Assembly: GCA_025667525.1 (NCBI GenBank)
Contig: CM046878.1
Location: 509,834,274-509,898,273 of the forward strand
Reading direction: 5' to 3'
From: Glebionis coronaria
Lineage: Eukaryota > Streptophyta > Magnoliopsida > Asterales > Asteraceae
Length of the DNA: 64,000 nucleotides
Part shown: one piece after another, positions 12,106 to 24,140 of the stretch
Layout: each line of letters starts with the position of its first letter
How positions within the stretch are numbered: the stretch's first letter is position 1
Position numbers and translations under genes: made by a program
The notes under the pieces: model-generated
Database searches by the model: none
What the model was told of the DNA's origin: nothing
Seen by the model: only the letters and a program-made list of their open reading frames with translations

Positions 12106-12650
12106 GTTTTGAGAGAGTTAGAAATATCAAAAGATAGCGTATCAGATATTGTATGGTGGATATCATTTGGACCACGCGCCACCGAAGTGAAATATGATGC
12201 ATATAACATCAATGGGTATACATTTCGTACGAAAATAAATGATGGAAAAGTACAGTAGAATAGTGGGGTTTGTGTTGAGGTAGAAGATACTCATATATCC
12301 AAAGAAGTTATAACAACGAAAAACTATTTGATTATAGGGTTTTATAAAAGATATGGGTACTAGATTACCGTTTCAAGAGAATTCCTCTTTTCAAGTGTGA
12401 TTGGGTTAATCACAAGAATAAAGCGGTTAAAACAGATAAGGTTCTTGGTTTTACATTGATAGACCTGAATAACTTACGCCACAAGGCTGATCCGTTCATA
12501 TTTGGCGCACAAGCAGGACAAGTGTTTTATGTCCAAGGACACCTAGCAAGAGTTACAAAGATACATATGACAAATTCGATGAGGAATTTAGTACAATCAT
12601 TCACCAGAACAATGATAACACTTTGCCAGGTGTACAGGTAGGTGATCACA

Positions 12651-13768
12651 CATTGACTAATATCGAACCGACTGTGAAGGAGTTGTCATACGAAAAACCA
12701 AGTGAAGCCTGTCATGCTGAAGTTGTCACAATAGGCCTTTTTATCGTATTTAACTTGTTCTTTTAAAGGATAGGAATATCTGAATTCTAGTACTTGTTTA
12801 AGGATATATGTTTGTATGCAGATCACACATTTAATCTTTCGTTTTGTTGCAAAAACACTTGTAATCTCTTTTATTTGAATATAAATTTTCTTGTAACCTC
12901 CAGTGGTTCTTTTAATTATGTCTTCATGAAATTTAGATTTCAATTGTGTCCTGCTGATATAGCTAATTACATGTAAGTTTTCATAATCTGTCATATTAAA
13001 TTCTGTCATACTAGTGAAACTTTGTGTTCAAAAAGAGTGTTCAAATTGGTGAGTTGAGTTGCATATATGTTTATATAGCTAGTGAAATATTACATAGTAT
13101 TTTACTCTCTATTTGTGTCTGCAATGTCCATATAAGTTTTCATTATATGTCATAGTGAATTCTATCATAATTGTGAAGTTTGTGTTCAACTATAGTGTTA
13201 CATTTGGTGATTGAGTTGCAATTAATGAACTGCACAATGTATATATAGCTATTGCATTAGTTTGCAAGGCTGTTGTGGATGTACATCAGCCTTGGTATAA
13301 CTTTGAACCCCACTAGTGATTTGGCTTGTGAATTCTTATTATATTGATAATCCAGCTTATTTAAGTCTTTTGTTGCTCACCTTTATATTTCATGTTGGTT
13401 GCATGCCCTGAAATTACTTAAAGTGCATTCTTCCTTTGTATATTTGTTAGCCTGTTCAACATAAGGGGTGTTTGGGACTGTATGTTTAAGCTTATTGACA
13501 ACACGATTTAAACCTCCTATTTCCTGCACACCTAGGGTTAAGTTACAATAGCTTATAGTTGGTTTAAATTTCAGTCTTTATTCATAAATTTTGTGATTAT
13601 CATGTATTGCAAAAATCTGCTCATTACTGAAGTGCACTATGTATATATAGTTATTGACATAATGAGTATAAATTTGTGTCTACAAGAGTATAAATTTGTG
13701 TCTACAAGAAGTTTGCATAATCTATAATACAAAATTTTGTCATACTTGTCAAGTTTGTGCTCAAATTA
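12651..13768 (+). repeat. Diverged repeats downstream of the CACTA transposase
   Basis: No gene is visible. A unit of about 100-150 bases (AAGTTTTCATAATCTGTCAT ... GTGTTCAAA ... GAGTTGCA ... TATATAGCTA) occurs near 12974-13090 and 13131-13260. A partial copy at about 13630-13768 is cut by the Gypsy-2 LTR. A perfect 22-base tandem duplication (starting AGTATAAATTTG) lies at about 13666-13709. It could be the 3' non-coding or subterminal region of the CACTA element. Confidence 0.55.
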
Positions 13769-16603
13769 TGTGACAATCCGTCAATTTCAGGTCGATATTT
13801 TAATCTCGACTATTAAGTATTACATGTTTACTTTAATGAGAATTTTAAATTATCGGCTAATCGAGAAGGTTATGACTTGAAACTACCGTAAGAATGTCGT
13901 TTAGATGAAAATCGGCAAGGAATACGTTAGGTATCGATATTTTATTCTCAAATTATCATATGAGTGATTTTATTGTATTTATTTTTATTTCTCGTGTTTT
14001 ACGTTTTAACGAATGACGAGAACTACCAATGATCGCGATACCGACGGATGCCCGAAAAATTTACGTTTTATTATCGATTGTCTCGCTATTTAATATTTTC
14101 GACGTTTTCGATTTAATTACGTTTTAAGTCGTGTCGAAGTTATATTATTTTATTTTGAAGCGTTTTAACTTTCGAAAATTATTTTTACGAAACCAGAGTC
14201 CTGTAAATTTTTTTAAATTTGACTAATAGTCATTTTCTACCCTTTAAGTTTCTTAATTGATTTTTAGTCCAAAAAAATGAACAATTTACAAAAAGTACCC
14301 TCAACTAACTACCTACTATAAAAGGAAATTTTTTACACATAACTTTCCACTAACTCATTTTTAAAATAAAAATCATCAACCTTGTTTTCTCCTCCCCCTT
14401 TTTCCGTCCAAAAATACCACACAAGCACCTTGATTTTTCAGAATCAAGCTTGAATCCAAGAAAACTAAATTAAGACCCATCTTAATCTTGAGCTACCCAT
14501 CAAGAAAACAAATTATATTCAAGTTTTAATTGGTTGCATGTTTGATTTTTGAATTGGGTTTTCTTTGATTTCTACATGCAAGTGATATTAAGATGATTAG
14601 AGTTGAAAAGAGTTGTATTAGTATGATCATAGGAGCATAGGTGTTGTCAAAATAGATTGAAAAATTGATCTAGTATGATTTTTTGAAAGGTGTTTTACAT
14701 CAGTGGGTAAAACGTAATTTTTGGAAATCTTACTTTTTGAAAATGAATAAACTAATAGTATAGGCTTGTAGAGAATTCTTTTAGCTTCGATTTACCGCTT
14801 GAACTCATTATGGATAAAAAGTTATGATGTTTTGATTATTCGTGTACCGGGAGACGAGTATCGGCACAATCCGAAAATTGTTGTCGATATTTGGATCGGA
14901 TCTCGGGGACCATAGAACGAGTTTTAAAAATATTAACGGACTGGTGTAAGTTGCTAAACCTCAAGTGACGAGTCTATTTTCAAACTGGAGTGTTGGTTTT
15001 ATAAATGGAGTTGTTTAGATGTGTCAAAATAGTTTTACAAGTAAAAGGCTAAAACTGTCCGGTTTTTATAACACAAAGATGTGTCGGGCAGAAGGTCTTA
15101 GAAGTAATATTTTTGAATGAAACTTAAACTGAATCTTATTCATATTATGTGTGAGTTTGTCACCAAGTTTCGTCGAAATCAGACAAGTCTAGATAGGGTA
15201 GATTGGTGTGTACATTCGGAGTGTACATTATGATTGGTATTTTGGACACGTAGTCCAATAATCGTGTGGCGTGGGTTGAGTATTCACTATTGGACATGGT
15301 GATTTACTCAAGTGTTAAGTCATTATATAAGTGACTTAGTTACTGGTCCGAGGGAAGTAAAATGATAAGTTGACTTGCGTTGACTTGGCGTCTTATGACG
15401 GGTCAATGTCGAGAGTGCAAGTGTTTAAAAGAATAGTGTTGAATAAAAAGGGTATAGTAATATCACTTGAATCGTTATATTTTTCGGGATTGTCTTGGTT
15501 TTGTAATTTTGATTTTTATTATTTAAGTATGACTTATACATGAGTCGATTATTAACGAACGCGCCTTATCTGGTAGGTTGCGGTATTCGTGTTTAAACGG
15601 GCATCACTAATCGTCGGTGATCGTCTCATTACCACTATTAGCTAAGGTGAGTCTATAGCCTCGCTCTTAACATGTTTACTTGTTTTATAAAACTTGTGAG
15701 GGTGATAGCATGCTTGTTTTACTAAAATAAAGGGGGCAACGAGAAGTTGTGGAAACCCTATTTTACTTGAAAAGTTATTATTGAAAATGAAGGGTACAAT
15801 AAGAGTTGCTGTAAACCCATGAATGGGTGAAACCGGAAGTTGTGGTAAACCCTATTTGTTTTAAAATAAAACACAAGGAACCTGATTGTATGATTAGTTG
15901 AAAGTTATTACATAAGTTTTCTTTAGCCTTAAAAGACCCTCTGAATCGTGACTTGTTAATCGAAAGAACGCTAGTACTATGGATAGATCTATCCGGGTGA
16001 CACCCAGTTCGGTCGTGACTAGCTATCGCGTGGTGCCGTGATGCACTAGTAATGAAACATCGGATGCATTGTAATAGAGAAATATACGCACTTGGCTAGG
16101 CGTATTGGGCTGAAAGAATATATGTTAAGTTCAATGTCATGAGGCTTATGTAATGACACCGATAATTATGTCCGTACAACATAATTGTCTTTCGATGAAT
16201 TATTAATGATGGAAGGTTATTTAAAATACTTGTGTTCTCTTTATTTAAATTAAACTCTATAGATTCACTCAGAAAATTTTGCTGCCTTTTTTTAGCATGT
16301 TTTATCTCATGTCCATTGGGAAGACACTCGATGAAGGCGGGTTCGTGAAGCTTGCTTATTTGAAATGTGTTGGCCCGCTTTTACAAATAATATCCATTCA
16401 AAGAATCTTTTATCCTTTACTGTGTTTGTAAACTTTAAATTATCTAGGACCGTGTTAAATGTTTTATTGTTAAATGAAAATGAATGGATGTTTTTTATTA
16501 AAACGACTCATTTTGAGCCGTTTTCTATGATTATGAGATTGAACCATGATAGTAACACCCAATGACCCTTCCGCTGTTATGACGGAAATTTGGGGGTGTT
16601 ACA
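13769..16603 (+). repeat. 5' LTR of Gypsy-2 (2835 bp)
   Basis: It starts TGTGACAATCC and ends GGGGGTGTTACA (TG...CA), directly followed by the PBS. It matches the reverse complement of the Gypsy-1 LTR in many blocks, including the region around GAGACGAGTATCGGCAC. It holds no gene that I can support. Confidence 0.8.
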
Positions 16604-16606
16604 GAT

Positions 16607-16618
16607 TGGTATCAGATC
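16607..16618 (+). promoter_or_regulatory. Primer-binding site of Gypsy-2
   Basis: TGGTATCAGATC lies three bases inside the LTR. It is the tRNA-Met site with one change from TGGTATCAGAGC. Confidence 0.8.
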
Positions 16619-17934
16619 ATAAGTTATAGAGAACGAAAAGATTTTTCCAAAAATGAATTTTTGAAATCTTTTAACTATAACAGTTGCAAGCAAAACCTCC
16701 GAGTGGCCAATGGACGAGAATGAAAGTATTTATATATATTGAATTATATATATGTTGTAATCTTTATCGATTTTTTGAACTTGTGAATTACAAGGTATGT
16801 CATTTATTTAATTATAAATGATGATTTTATGATTATACGAGATATTTATACGACGTATATTGTCACGAAGCCACCCTAGTCATTTTAATGCTAGCATTGA
16901 AGCTATTCCTGATATGAATTCTGTTATTCTCGAGACTAACTAAGTTATGGATATGCTTGATCACAACGAAATGGTTAGTATTCTTGATGATATTCTTTTG
17001 GTTATAAGGATTTTGATTTCCTTGGTTCTTATTCTTAATTTATCGATCCGTTCATTTCGTTTAGCAAATTTAATCTGCATTTTCATTAATCTTCGACATT
17101 ATACTGTTTTGATAGAAACAAGTTTGTCTGAGATGGTACTATTGATTGTTAGGAACTGAGATTGATTGTTATGGTATTCACATGCCAACCAGGATTCCAT
17201 ATCATATCACTGATCATTTTCTGTTAAATCAGATTCTCGTTTGTTTCGATCCTGATCTTTTGCGTTGAGCTGGCGATGCTTAAATAAAATGATTTATAAT
17301 CGTTGAAATAAATTGGCCATTTATTTGAACAAGGAAATTATAAAATTTTGAACTACAAATTTCTGAATCTTATTCGAATGGACTTGATCAATCCATGGAA
17401 ATAATGATTCATAAACGTGTGGGCTTAAGCATATAACATCTGCGTGATTAAACTCTTATTGATTCATAATTTGTTTGCTCGATTCATTCTTTGATTTTGT
17501 TCCTCTAATTATTTGATCGTGAGATGGTTGTATTGGGGCTTTTCCAAAACCGCCAAATGAGGAGGATATCAAGCGTCTCTGAAAAACACTGAAGAAATCT
17601 TCTTCTAGTGGGACCGAGGAGCCTTCTTAGTCAATTGAATTACCAAGTAAATCTTAGTATATTAGTTTATCAATTGTAGTGTCTTTCAAATCACTTACTA
17701 AACTATGACAACTGTTAGTATGACTAGTCTTTTAAGTTGTATGGCATTAGACGATGATTATCTTTAATGTTTGACAATACAACTTGTACTAGTTTGTGAT
17801 CAATGGAATGACTATCTTTTGATTCCTAATTCTATATCGTTCTATTATTATCTTTCCTTGATTTTCTCTTTTAAACTCATGTGGTATGATGCAATCATTG
17901 AATGAATACTCATTATGATTTGATTTGTTTTGCA
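16619..17934 (+). other. Gypsy-2 leader, no gene recognised
   Basis: About 1.3 kb of A/T-rich sequence lies between PBS and gag remnant. The place of ORF0 in Gypsy-1 corresponds to this stretch, but I could not see a comparable acidic or coiled-coil frame here. Confidence 0.5.
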
Positions 17935-18700
17935 CAAGAACCATGCAGTCAATGAAAGCTAAGACTGAAGCACGCATGTGCCAAGTTATTAGTAAATAAG
18001 TTGCTGTATCTTTAGCTGAATTCATTGACAACATGAATGGCGAAGCTTGGGCTGGTGAAACTAGAACCAGTGGAGCTGAAGCTGGAGCCAATAATGTTTG
18101 TGGTATTGATGGAATAAATGTACCTGAAATTAGAGGCTATAACTACACTTCATTCGTTATTTGCAAACCGTAGACTCTTAAGGGGACTAAAGATGATGGA
18201 CGATTGTGTCAGTTGTTGAAAGTTGGCATCGGTCTTTCAAATTAGTGACCCTAATCAGGAGGATAAGGTGCATTTTGTAATCGCTACTATCCAAGGTCGT
18301 GCATTAATTTAGTGGAATGGCAGATTTTCTTCCATAGGTATCGTTACTTATTGGACACCATGGACTAAAGTGAGGAAGCGGTTAACTGAGGAGTTTTTCC
18401 TCGAAGTATTTCCAAAGTATGGAGCAAGTGTTGTATAATTTGAAACTGAAGGGAACTAATATTGGTAGATATATCAAGTGTTTCCATAAGTTGACTCCTT
18501 TATGTCCAAGAATTATGAAACCCAAACTGTCAAGGTCAAGCAGTATATTCACAGCTGACCAAGAATAAATGCGGTGATGTGACTTCTTCTAAGCCAATTT
18601 CTATTTGTGAAGCTGTCTGCATGGCTTATTAGTTCATGGGACACATAATTCAAGACAAGGCTAATGAGGTCACTGAAAGGGGAAAAATAATTCAAAATTG
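17935..18700 (+). pseudogene. gag: Gypsy-2 gag remnant
   Basis: Broken frames give AVSLAEFIDNMNGEAWAGE, then an RGYNYTSFVICKP block that lines up with the CTYASFVKCGPTQF part of the Gypsy-1 Gag. IGRYIKCFHKLTPLCPR follows, matching the SYTRRFNELCLLCP part. Stops and indels interrupt it throughout. The zinc-knuckle and protease parts are not recognisable. Confidence 0.6.
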
Positions 18701-18899
18701 AGAATTCTTTTCGTGCGTTAGAGCTCGTAAGTATATCGAAAAGGTTGTGGATTATTCCTGGCTTAAGTATCGTAGAAGGAATCGTATGAGAATAAGTCGA
18801 ATTACTCTAGTCATTAGTAACTATACCAAATTGTTCTGGGAGATTTTATAGGTTTTTCGCCTCCAAGGCAAATAGAATTCCTAATTTATCTAATTCCTG

Positions 18900-19795
18900 G
18901 TGTTGCAACTGTGGCACATGAGCCATATTTATTAGCACCATCTGAGTTGGAATAAGTAATCGTGCAGTTTTAAGAACTATCTGATAGAGGTTTCATTTGA
19001 CCGAGATCGTCAGTTGGTAGAACTCCTTTTCCGTTCACTAAGAGGAAAGATGGTTCATTTCTTATGTGCATTGATTACCGAGAAATACATAGGCTAACGA
19101 TCAAGAATCGTTACCCGCTTCTAAGAATTGATGATCTATTTGATCAACTTCAAGTTCTCGTGTTTTCTCCAAGATTGATCTTTGTTTTGCTTATCATCAA
19201 CTTCGCATACGCGAGGAAGATATTCCTATTACGGCGTTTAGAACTCGTGATGATCATTATGAGTTTAGGGTTATGCCTTCTGGTTTGACCAATACACCTG
19301 CTGTATTCATTGACTTAATAAATTGTATGTGTAAGCCGTGTCTTGATAAATTCGTGATTGTTTCAATTGATGATATTCTAATCTGCTCGAAGAGCAAGGA
19401 AGAGCATGCCGAACACTTAAGGACTATCTTGAACTTGTTAAAGAACAAAAAGTTGTACGCGAAATTCTCAAAGCATGATCTTTGGCTTAGTTATGTACGA
19501 CTTCTTTGACATGTGATTGGCAAAAGTGAGGTACACGTCGACCTTGCAAAAATCAAAGCCATCGAGAATTTGAATGTTCCAACTACTCCAACCGAAGTAC
19601 GATAATTTCTAGGTTTGGTTGGTTAATACCGAAGGTTTATTAAAGGAATCTCTTTGATATCAAAACCATTAACTAAGCTAACTGAAAAGAATGAACCGTG
19701 TTCGTGAGGCGATGATGAAGAGAAAGCTTTTCAAACCATGAAAAGAGAACTCTACAACACACGGATCTTATCGTTACCCGAAAGAATTGTAGATT
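18900..19795 (+). pseudogene. pol: Gypsy-2 reverse transcriptase remnant
   Basis: The motifs [49 protein letters not shown] (the xDD box), HAEHLRTIL and YRRFIKGIS follow the usual Gypsy RT order. They are spread over at least two frames with several stops. The sequence stops within the connection to RNase H at 19795, where the Sire-A LTR begins. Confidence 0.8.
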
Positions 19796-20097
19796 TGTGA
19801 TAATCTTGTGAATCAATAAGGTGGGTTGATGTTTCTAGAGAGAGAAACTAGTGAGAGAAAGTGAGAGAATATGTGTTTTATTAATGTGAAAAACTAAACA
19901 ACCAACCCCTTTCCTTAGGTGGAAAGGGGTTTATATACCCAGGTCCTTAATGCACTTTGGCCTCCAACCCATGACAAGCCCATGGGTCGGGTTTACTTAA
20001 CAAAGTAACATAATATTCAACTACGAGCTATTTAACATTTAATAATATTGTGGAGTGACCGATACTTCTAATATACGTTAATAACGTATATCTAACA
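19796..20097 (-). repeat. 3' LTR of Sire-A (302 bp)
   Basis: In element sense it runs from TGTTAGATATACG to GATTATCACA. A TATATAAACC box lies near 19935, followed by a GAGAGAAAGT-rich tract shared with the Copia-1 and NA-E LTRs. A polypurine tract lies directly upstream in element order, which identifies it as the 3' LTR. The expected duplication agatt (19791-19795) should recur beyond 64000. Confidence 0.8.
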
Positions 20098-20112
20098 ATC
20101 TCCCCCTAAGGG
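20098..20112 (-). promoter_or_regulatory. Polypurine tract of Sire-A
   Basis: The minus strand reads CCCTTAGGGGGAGAT directly against the LTR. This is the usual plus-strand primer site, and it ends in the GGGGGAGAT form I associate with Sirevirus-type Copia. Confidence 0.8.
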
Positions 20113-22290
20113 AGGTCACTCCAAATTACAAAGTCCTAAACCTAGCATACTATACTAAGTCTTCGTTCTTCAGCTCGTAGTCTTTTCTTTTTGTTGTGAA
20201 TATGTTGATTTTGATCTTTTAGGCTTTGGCTTTAGAGCATTGTTCTTTTGACCCTTCACGTGTGATCTTTGCCTTCTTGTGATTCTTGCCTCCTTGTGAC
20301 TTTATGTTCCACACACTTATGTTTTTGTTGAATTCTTGAAAGCTTCAGAGTTTGGTACAGTGGAAGACTTTATTTTGTACTTTCTTGAATTTTGCTGAAA
20401 TTTGATGTAGAAAAACATAAGCATGTGGGAACGACTTCATCTGGTACACCGTAACGCCACCATCTTCAAATACCGAAACATAACAAGACACGTACGAAAT
20501 GGCTTAGAACATTTCGTTCTTAAACGGTAGCATTTTACCTCCGGTCGATGAGGACCGTTGGACGATATTAGATATCGTACATGTGACGGATAGTTTCAAT
20601 TAAGTAACTTCCTGACAGGATTTCGCGGGTAAACCCGTTCTCTTTACTCGACCGTCACTAAGCCTGACTGCGAACATAAAGAGTTAATCACTTGGATAAA
20701 TTATCCTTGTGATTTGAAGCCGTCAATTCATGAACCTGGAACAAGTGAATTTCAATTAAGATTTTCACCATTGTTGCTTTCTAGTTGTCACGAGCTTGAT
20801 TCATATAGAATCTTGCACGTCACCTACCAAGTGCTGTTTGATGTTAACACTAGAAGGATTTCCACCCGTCACTGTGAACACTAAAGAGTGTCACTCTGAG
20901 TGTTCTGGCAAGATCATACGATAATGCGTAGAAGCCTGGAACGAGTTTAAGTTCAATTAAGAATTAAACTACTGTTTCTTTCCAGTTTTCACAAGATTGG
21001 TTTCTAAAGAACCGCACGTGTCACCTACCATGAGCTTGTTTGATGTTGGCTCAAGCAGGATTTCCATCTTCATTGTAGTACTTGCGTATTACTCAGATGT
21101 TCTGGCAATATTACAAGAATACTGCGTAGGACTCATAAAGATCTCTTACTTTTCACAATGTGTGAAAAAGCAAGGAATAAATGGAAAGTGTCCTAATGAG
21201 ACTTTTGATGATCTCGTGGCTCTAGACTCGATAGTGCGTTTTGATTTAGTGAGCGATGGCTGGAGAGAATTGCCACCTATTCAATATTAGTCTATTCGGA
21301 GTGAATAAACCAATAGATAGCGTGTTGAACAACGTGTGATTAAAACAAACATCTTTTGAGAGATATTTGAGTTAGCTGGGAGGGGTTGTGCATGACATCA
21401 CTGGGTCTATGATGTCTTGTCTTCAGTATTGAGAATCATTTAAAATGATCTCAATAATATATGTGTTGACCCGGTTTCTGTCCTAAGTTGTAAGGAGGGC
21501 TTCTTTCTTTACACCCTTTATCTTTACATTTCTTTTTCATTCTTCAACCCCTTCAGTACTTACCAATACATCATCACTAGCACCTTGTTGTGATTGTTCC
21601 AGTGCTAGCATCAGTAATTAGTCGGTACTCTGCTACGTTCACAATCAACTCCAACTTTCATAGGACTTCTAATTCTATCTATGGAATTATCCTTTGGAAG
21701 ATTCCATCGGCTCTGATGAATCATTGGACTAATACCTATTCCTACCACCCTTTTGTTACCACATCCATCGTGAATTAAGTATGTTTTGGGAAAGTATTGT
21801 CACCATGAAGAATCCTTGAAAAATCACTTAAGGCACTTGTCATATTATAATCAAAGTTTTTGTGCCTTAAGTGTTTTGTTCATCAAAAACGCTCCCCCTT
21901 AACATATGCATTACACATATTAAGTTGGTTTATCTTTTAAGTCTTTTTCATGTTTAGCCAAATATCATTAAGTCTCCTTAATCCCATTTTATCCCCTTAT
22001 CCAAAATGTTAACCATTAATATTTGGGAAATTGAATGGATTAACCGGTCTTTGGGTAAAAATGAAATCAACGTACGGCCATAGAACATATTAATGCTCCC
22101 CCTCAAATTAATGAGGGTTAGTTTTAGTGCTTTAGTATGACATATTTTGAAAGATTTAGAATCTCGTGAGAAATTCTTGAAAAATTATCATACCTTCACA
22201 CTACATAAAGCCACAAAAGCACAATATTCACAAAATTTACATATTCACAAGTAAAACCAATATAGAGTGGACCTGAGATGGGACGATCCA
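20113..22290 (-). other. 3' untranslated region of Sire-A with extra PPT-like motifs
   Basis: No coding frame can be supported over about 2.2 kb. Two further purine tracts in element sense, TTAAGGGGGAGC (21902-21891) and TTGAGGGGGAGC (22106-22095), resemble the functional tract at 20098. Multiple PPTs upstream of the 3' LTR have been reported for Sireviruses, so this supports the class assignment. Confidence 0.6.
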
Positions 22291-22532
22291 TTAGATGGAT
22301 CGTCGCAGTAGCTTGTGGTGCACTCCATATGGTCTAGAACCAACAAATCTTTCTAAGCTCCTCATCAACCTACGTTCCCTGAGCTTTTCATCAATCTTCT
22401 TTATCACATATGTCTCCATCTTCTGATAACCCGCATGCCAATCCTCAACCACCTCGCGTAAACTTCATTATCCCTCGACTGTTAAGGTAGAAAATCCCGT
22501 GCATCGGATGGGTTGTACCGGTATAGGGGCAT
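22291..22532 (-). pseudogene. C-terminal end of Sire-A ORF3
   Basis: This frame continues ORF3 from the other side of Athila-F. It holds IFYLNSRGIMKF, a Lys/Arg-rich helix, RERRLMRSLERFVG and the ending HKLLRRSI before TAA at 22293-22291. The RRLMRSLExFVGxR ... LLxRxI ending is characteristic of ORF3 in Anthemideae Copia elements as I remember them. Its exact abutment on the Athila-F LTR shows where the insertion happened. Confidence 0.75.
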
Positions 22533-22990
22533 TGATAGGTGCGGAAACACCCATCCTTTTACCACTTAAAACAACTAAAAACGAGACCATAACGTATATT
22601 TTATGTCGTAAATGTCGGAATTATGCGTGGTTTGTGTTTTTGTTGTGTTTTAGGATCAAATGATGAAAAAGGAAGAAAACACGGGATTTAACGGAGTTTA
22701 TTGAAGAAAAAGACTAAAGACGAAGTCAAGAGTCCAAGAATGTAGAAGATTGGACGTCAATGGACCTAATTGAAGATTTATCTAAGAAAAGGGCCAGAGA
22801 CGGAAGATTTATTATGTCGAAGAACTCGAGTCTATTAAACAAAAGATTAAAAAGACGAGTTGGAATTATTCACCGACACTTCTCAAAAATCCAAAGTCGG
22901 AAACGTTTATTTAAAGAAACGCGAAGACTAAAGAAGAAAGAAGAAGAGAAGCCCATTCACAAGCCCGTTTACAAGCCCACAAGCAACACA

Positions 22991-22998
22991 TATAAATA
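22991..22998 (+). promoter_or_regulatory. TATA box of the Athila-F 5' LTR
   Basis: TATAAATA is followed by GGCC and a pyrimidine-rich stretch. The same box recurs at 35976-35983 in the 3' LTR. Confidence 0.65.
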
Positions 22999-23424
22999 GG
23001 CCTCTTTTTCACAAATTTGGCTAGTCTAGTTTTTATTTTTCATTTTTCTAGTTTTTAAATTCTAGAGAGAGAAAGCATAACTTTCTCTCACTAGAAAACT
23101 TTTAATCCTTGTTTCAAATTCTTGTTTTAAATTTAATCTTTACCTTTTTTAAGCTTAATCTTGTCTTAATCTTCATCTTTTAATCTTTCTTGCTTATTAC
23201 AATCTTGTGTTCATCATCTTTTTATCAAATTTCTACATAAAGTTTTGATCTTTGTTGATTTTCGTGGCTTAAAGTTAATGTTTTTATAAGTCTTGATCTT
23301 CTCCCTAGCTTATTGATAGCTTATTGGAGTTTTTGTTGGCTTATTGTCTTTGAAAAGTTGCCAAAAAGTTGCCTAAAATCGTCTTTGTCCGAGATCCTAT
23401 TTTTTAGGAGCTTCTGATTCGATT

Positions 23425-23740
23425 TCGCAATTTTTCATAAAATTGCGGAATTAAATTTCGTCCAAGTTGCGAATTTGAACTGCAAGTTGCGAAATCTTCA
23501 TAACATTGCGAATTTGTTCTTCAGACATTGCGAAATTACTGTTTAGGAGTTGCGAAATCCGTCTTCTAGGTATTGCGAAATTGTGCTCTATTAATTCGCA
23601 ATCATTGCGAATTTATACTTAAGCCTATTGCGAAATTGTTGTTTCTGTGGATTGCGAATTCATTCTTCCCCCTCATTGCGAATTTAGTCCAAGATTTCGC
23701 AACTATTGCGAAATCTTTGTTCTTGGATTGCGAAATTAAT
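23425..23740 (+). repeat. TTGCGAA motif array in the Athila-F LTR leader
   Basis: By eye there are about 16 copies of TTGCGAA or its complement in about 310 bases, 13 direct and 3 inverted, at irregular 10-25 base spacing. Inverted pairs make short-loop hairpins. One is an 11-bp perfect stem at 23692-23716 (AGATTTCGCAA, loop CTA). Another is a 9-bp stem at 23593-23613. The array recurs at about 36400-36710 in the other LTR, where two or three copies have decayed. Confidence 0.9.
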
Positions 23741-24124
23741 TCTCTTTATTTAAATTTGATTTTTGAACTCGTTTTTCCCGCCAATTTTCTTAGTTTTGTT
23801 TTTACTCGTTTGTCTTAGTTTAATTTTCAAGTATTTTAATTTACCAAGTTTTCATTTTTTTTACGTTTTTAATTCCCAAAATTTTCACGCTTCCCGAAAT
23901 GTTCATTTTTACCAAGTGTTTTTCTATTTTTTTAGTTTAATCTTTTCTCGCTTTATTTTCGTTTAATTACTCAACGACGCCTTTACTTTTAATTAGTTTA
24001 AACAACAACAACCCTTCTCTTGGATTCACCAAAGAAGACTGAGTCACACTTTTAACCAATAATCAATTCGAGAAGATACCGAGAACAACGAATTTTCATA
24101 ACTAAGTAAAAATCAGTTATTAAA

Positions 24125-24140
24125 TGGCGCCGCTGCCGGC
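24125..24140 (+). promoter_or_regulatory. Primer-binding site of Athila-F
   Basis: TGGCGCCGCTGCCGGC lies two bases after the LTR. This is the tRNA-Asp-type site used by Athila and Tat elements, with one or two differences from the usual TGGCGCCGTTGCCGGG. Confidence 0.85.

Larger units (their letters stand above)
10296..12650 (+). pseudogene. Decayed CACTA (En/Spm) transposase
   Basis: The enzyme would cut and paste CACTA elements. Blocks in order: a Transposase_21-like part (KDGVDTFDVS, LWTINDYPALG, CVVCGKDT, HRRYRP, RKAFN; 10296-10820) and LNVPGKTKDGLKARLDLA (about 10885-11110). Next come the DUF4218-like HLTREVKLCGPICFQWMYPFER and NRNRPEGCIAEE block (11230-11545) and the DUF4216-like stretch (SDIVWWISFGPR to DPFIFGAQAGQVFYVQ; 12110-12560). 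Stops and frameshifts occur throughout. The 5' end is cut at 10295 by the Gypsy-1 LTR, and the apparent start Met at 10271 lies in that LTR. I saw no CACTA terminal inverted repeats in the window. Confidence 0.85.
13769..19795 (+). mobile_element. Gypsy-2: plus-strand copy of the Gypsy-1 family, decayed
   Basis: The order is 5' LTR, PBS, leader, ruined gag and ruined RT. The 3' LTR of Sire-A cuts it off at 19796. The protease region between gag and RT is largely missing. Its left edge interrupts the CACTA-associated repeats. The 3' half would lie beyond the far end of Sire-A, outside the window. Confidence 0.75.
22533..24122 (+). repeat. 5' LTR of Athila-F (1590 bp)
   Basis: It begins TGATAGGTGCGG and ends CAGTTATTA, not in the usual CA. 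A TATAAATA box at 22991-22998 implies transcription from about 23020. So everything after that, including the TTGCGAA array, would be in the RNA leader. Confidence 0.85.

Noticed and set aside
22760..22999. A basic 79-codon frame (RDGRFIMSKNSSLLNKRLKRR) in the Athila-F 5' LTR
   Set aside because: It lies upstream of the TATA box, so it is not in the element's own RNA. The copy in the other LTR has an early stop caused by a base change.
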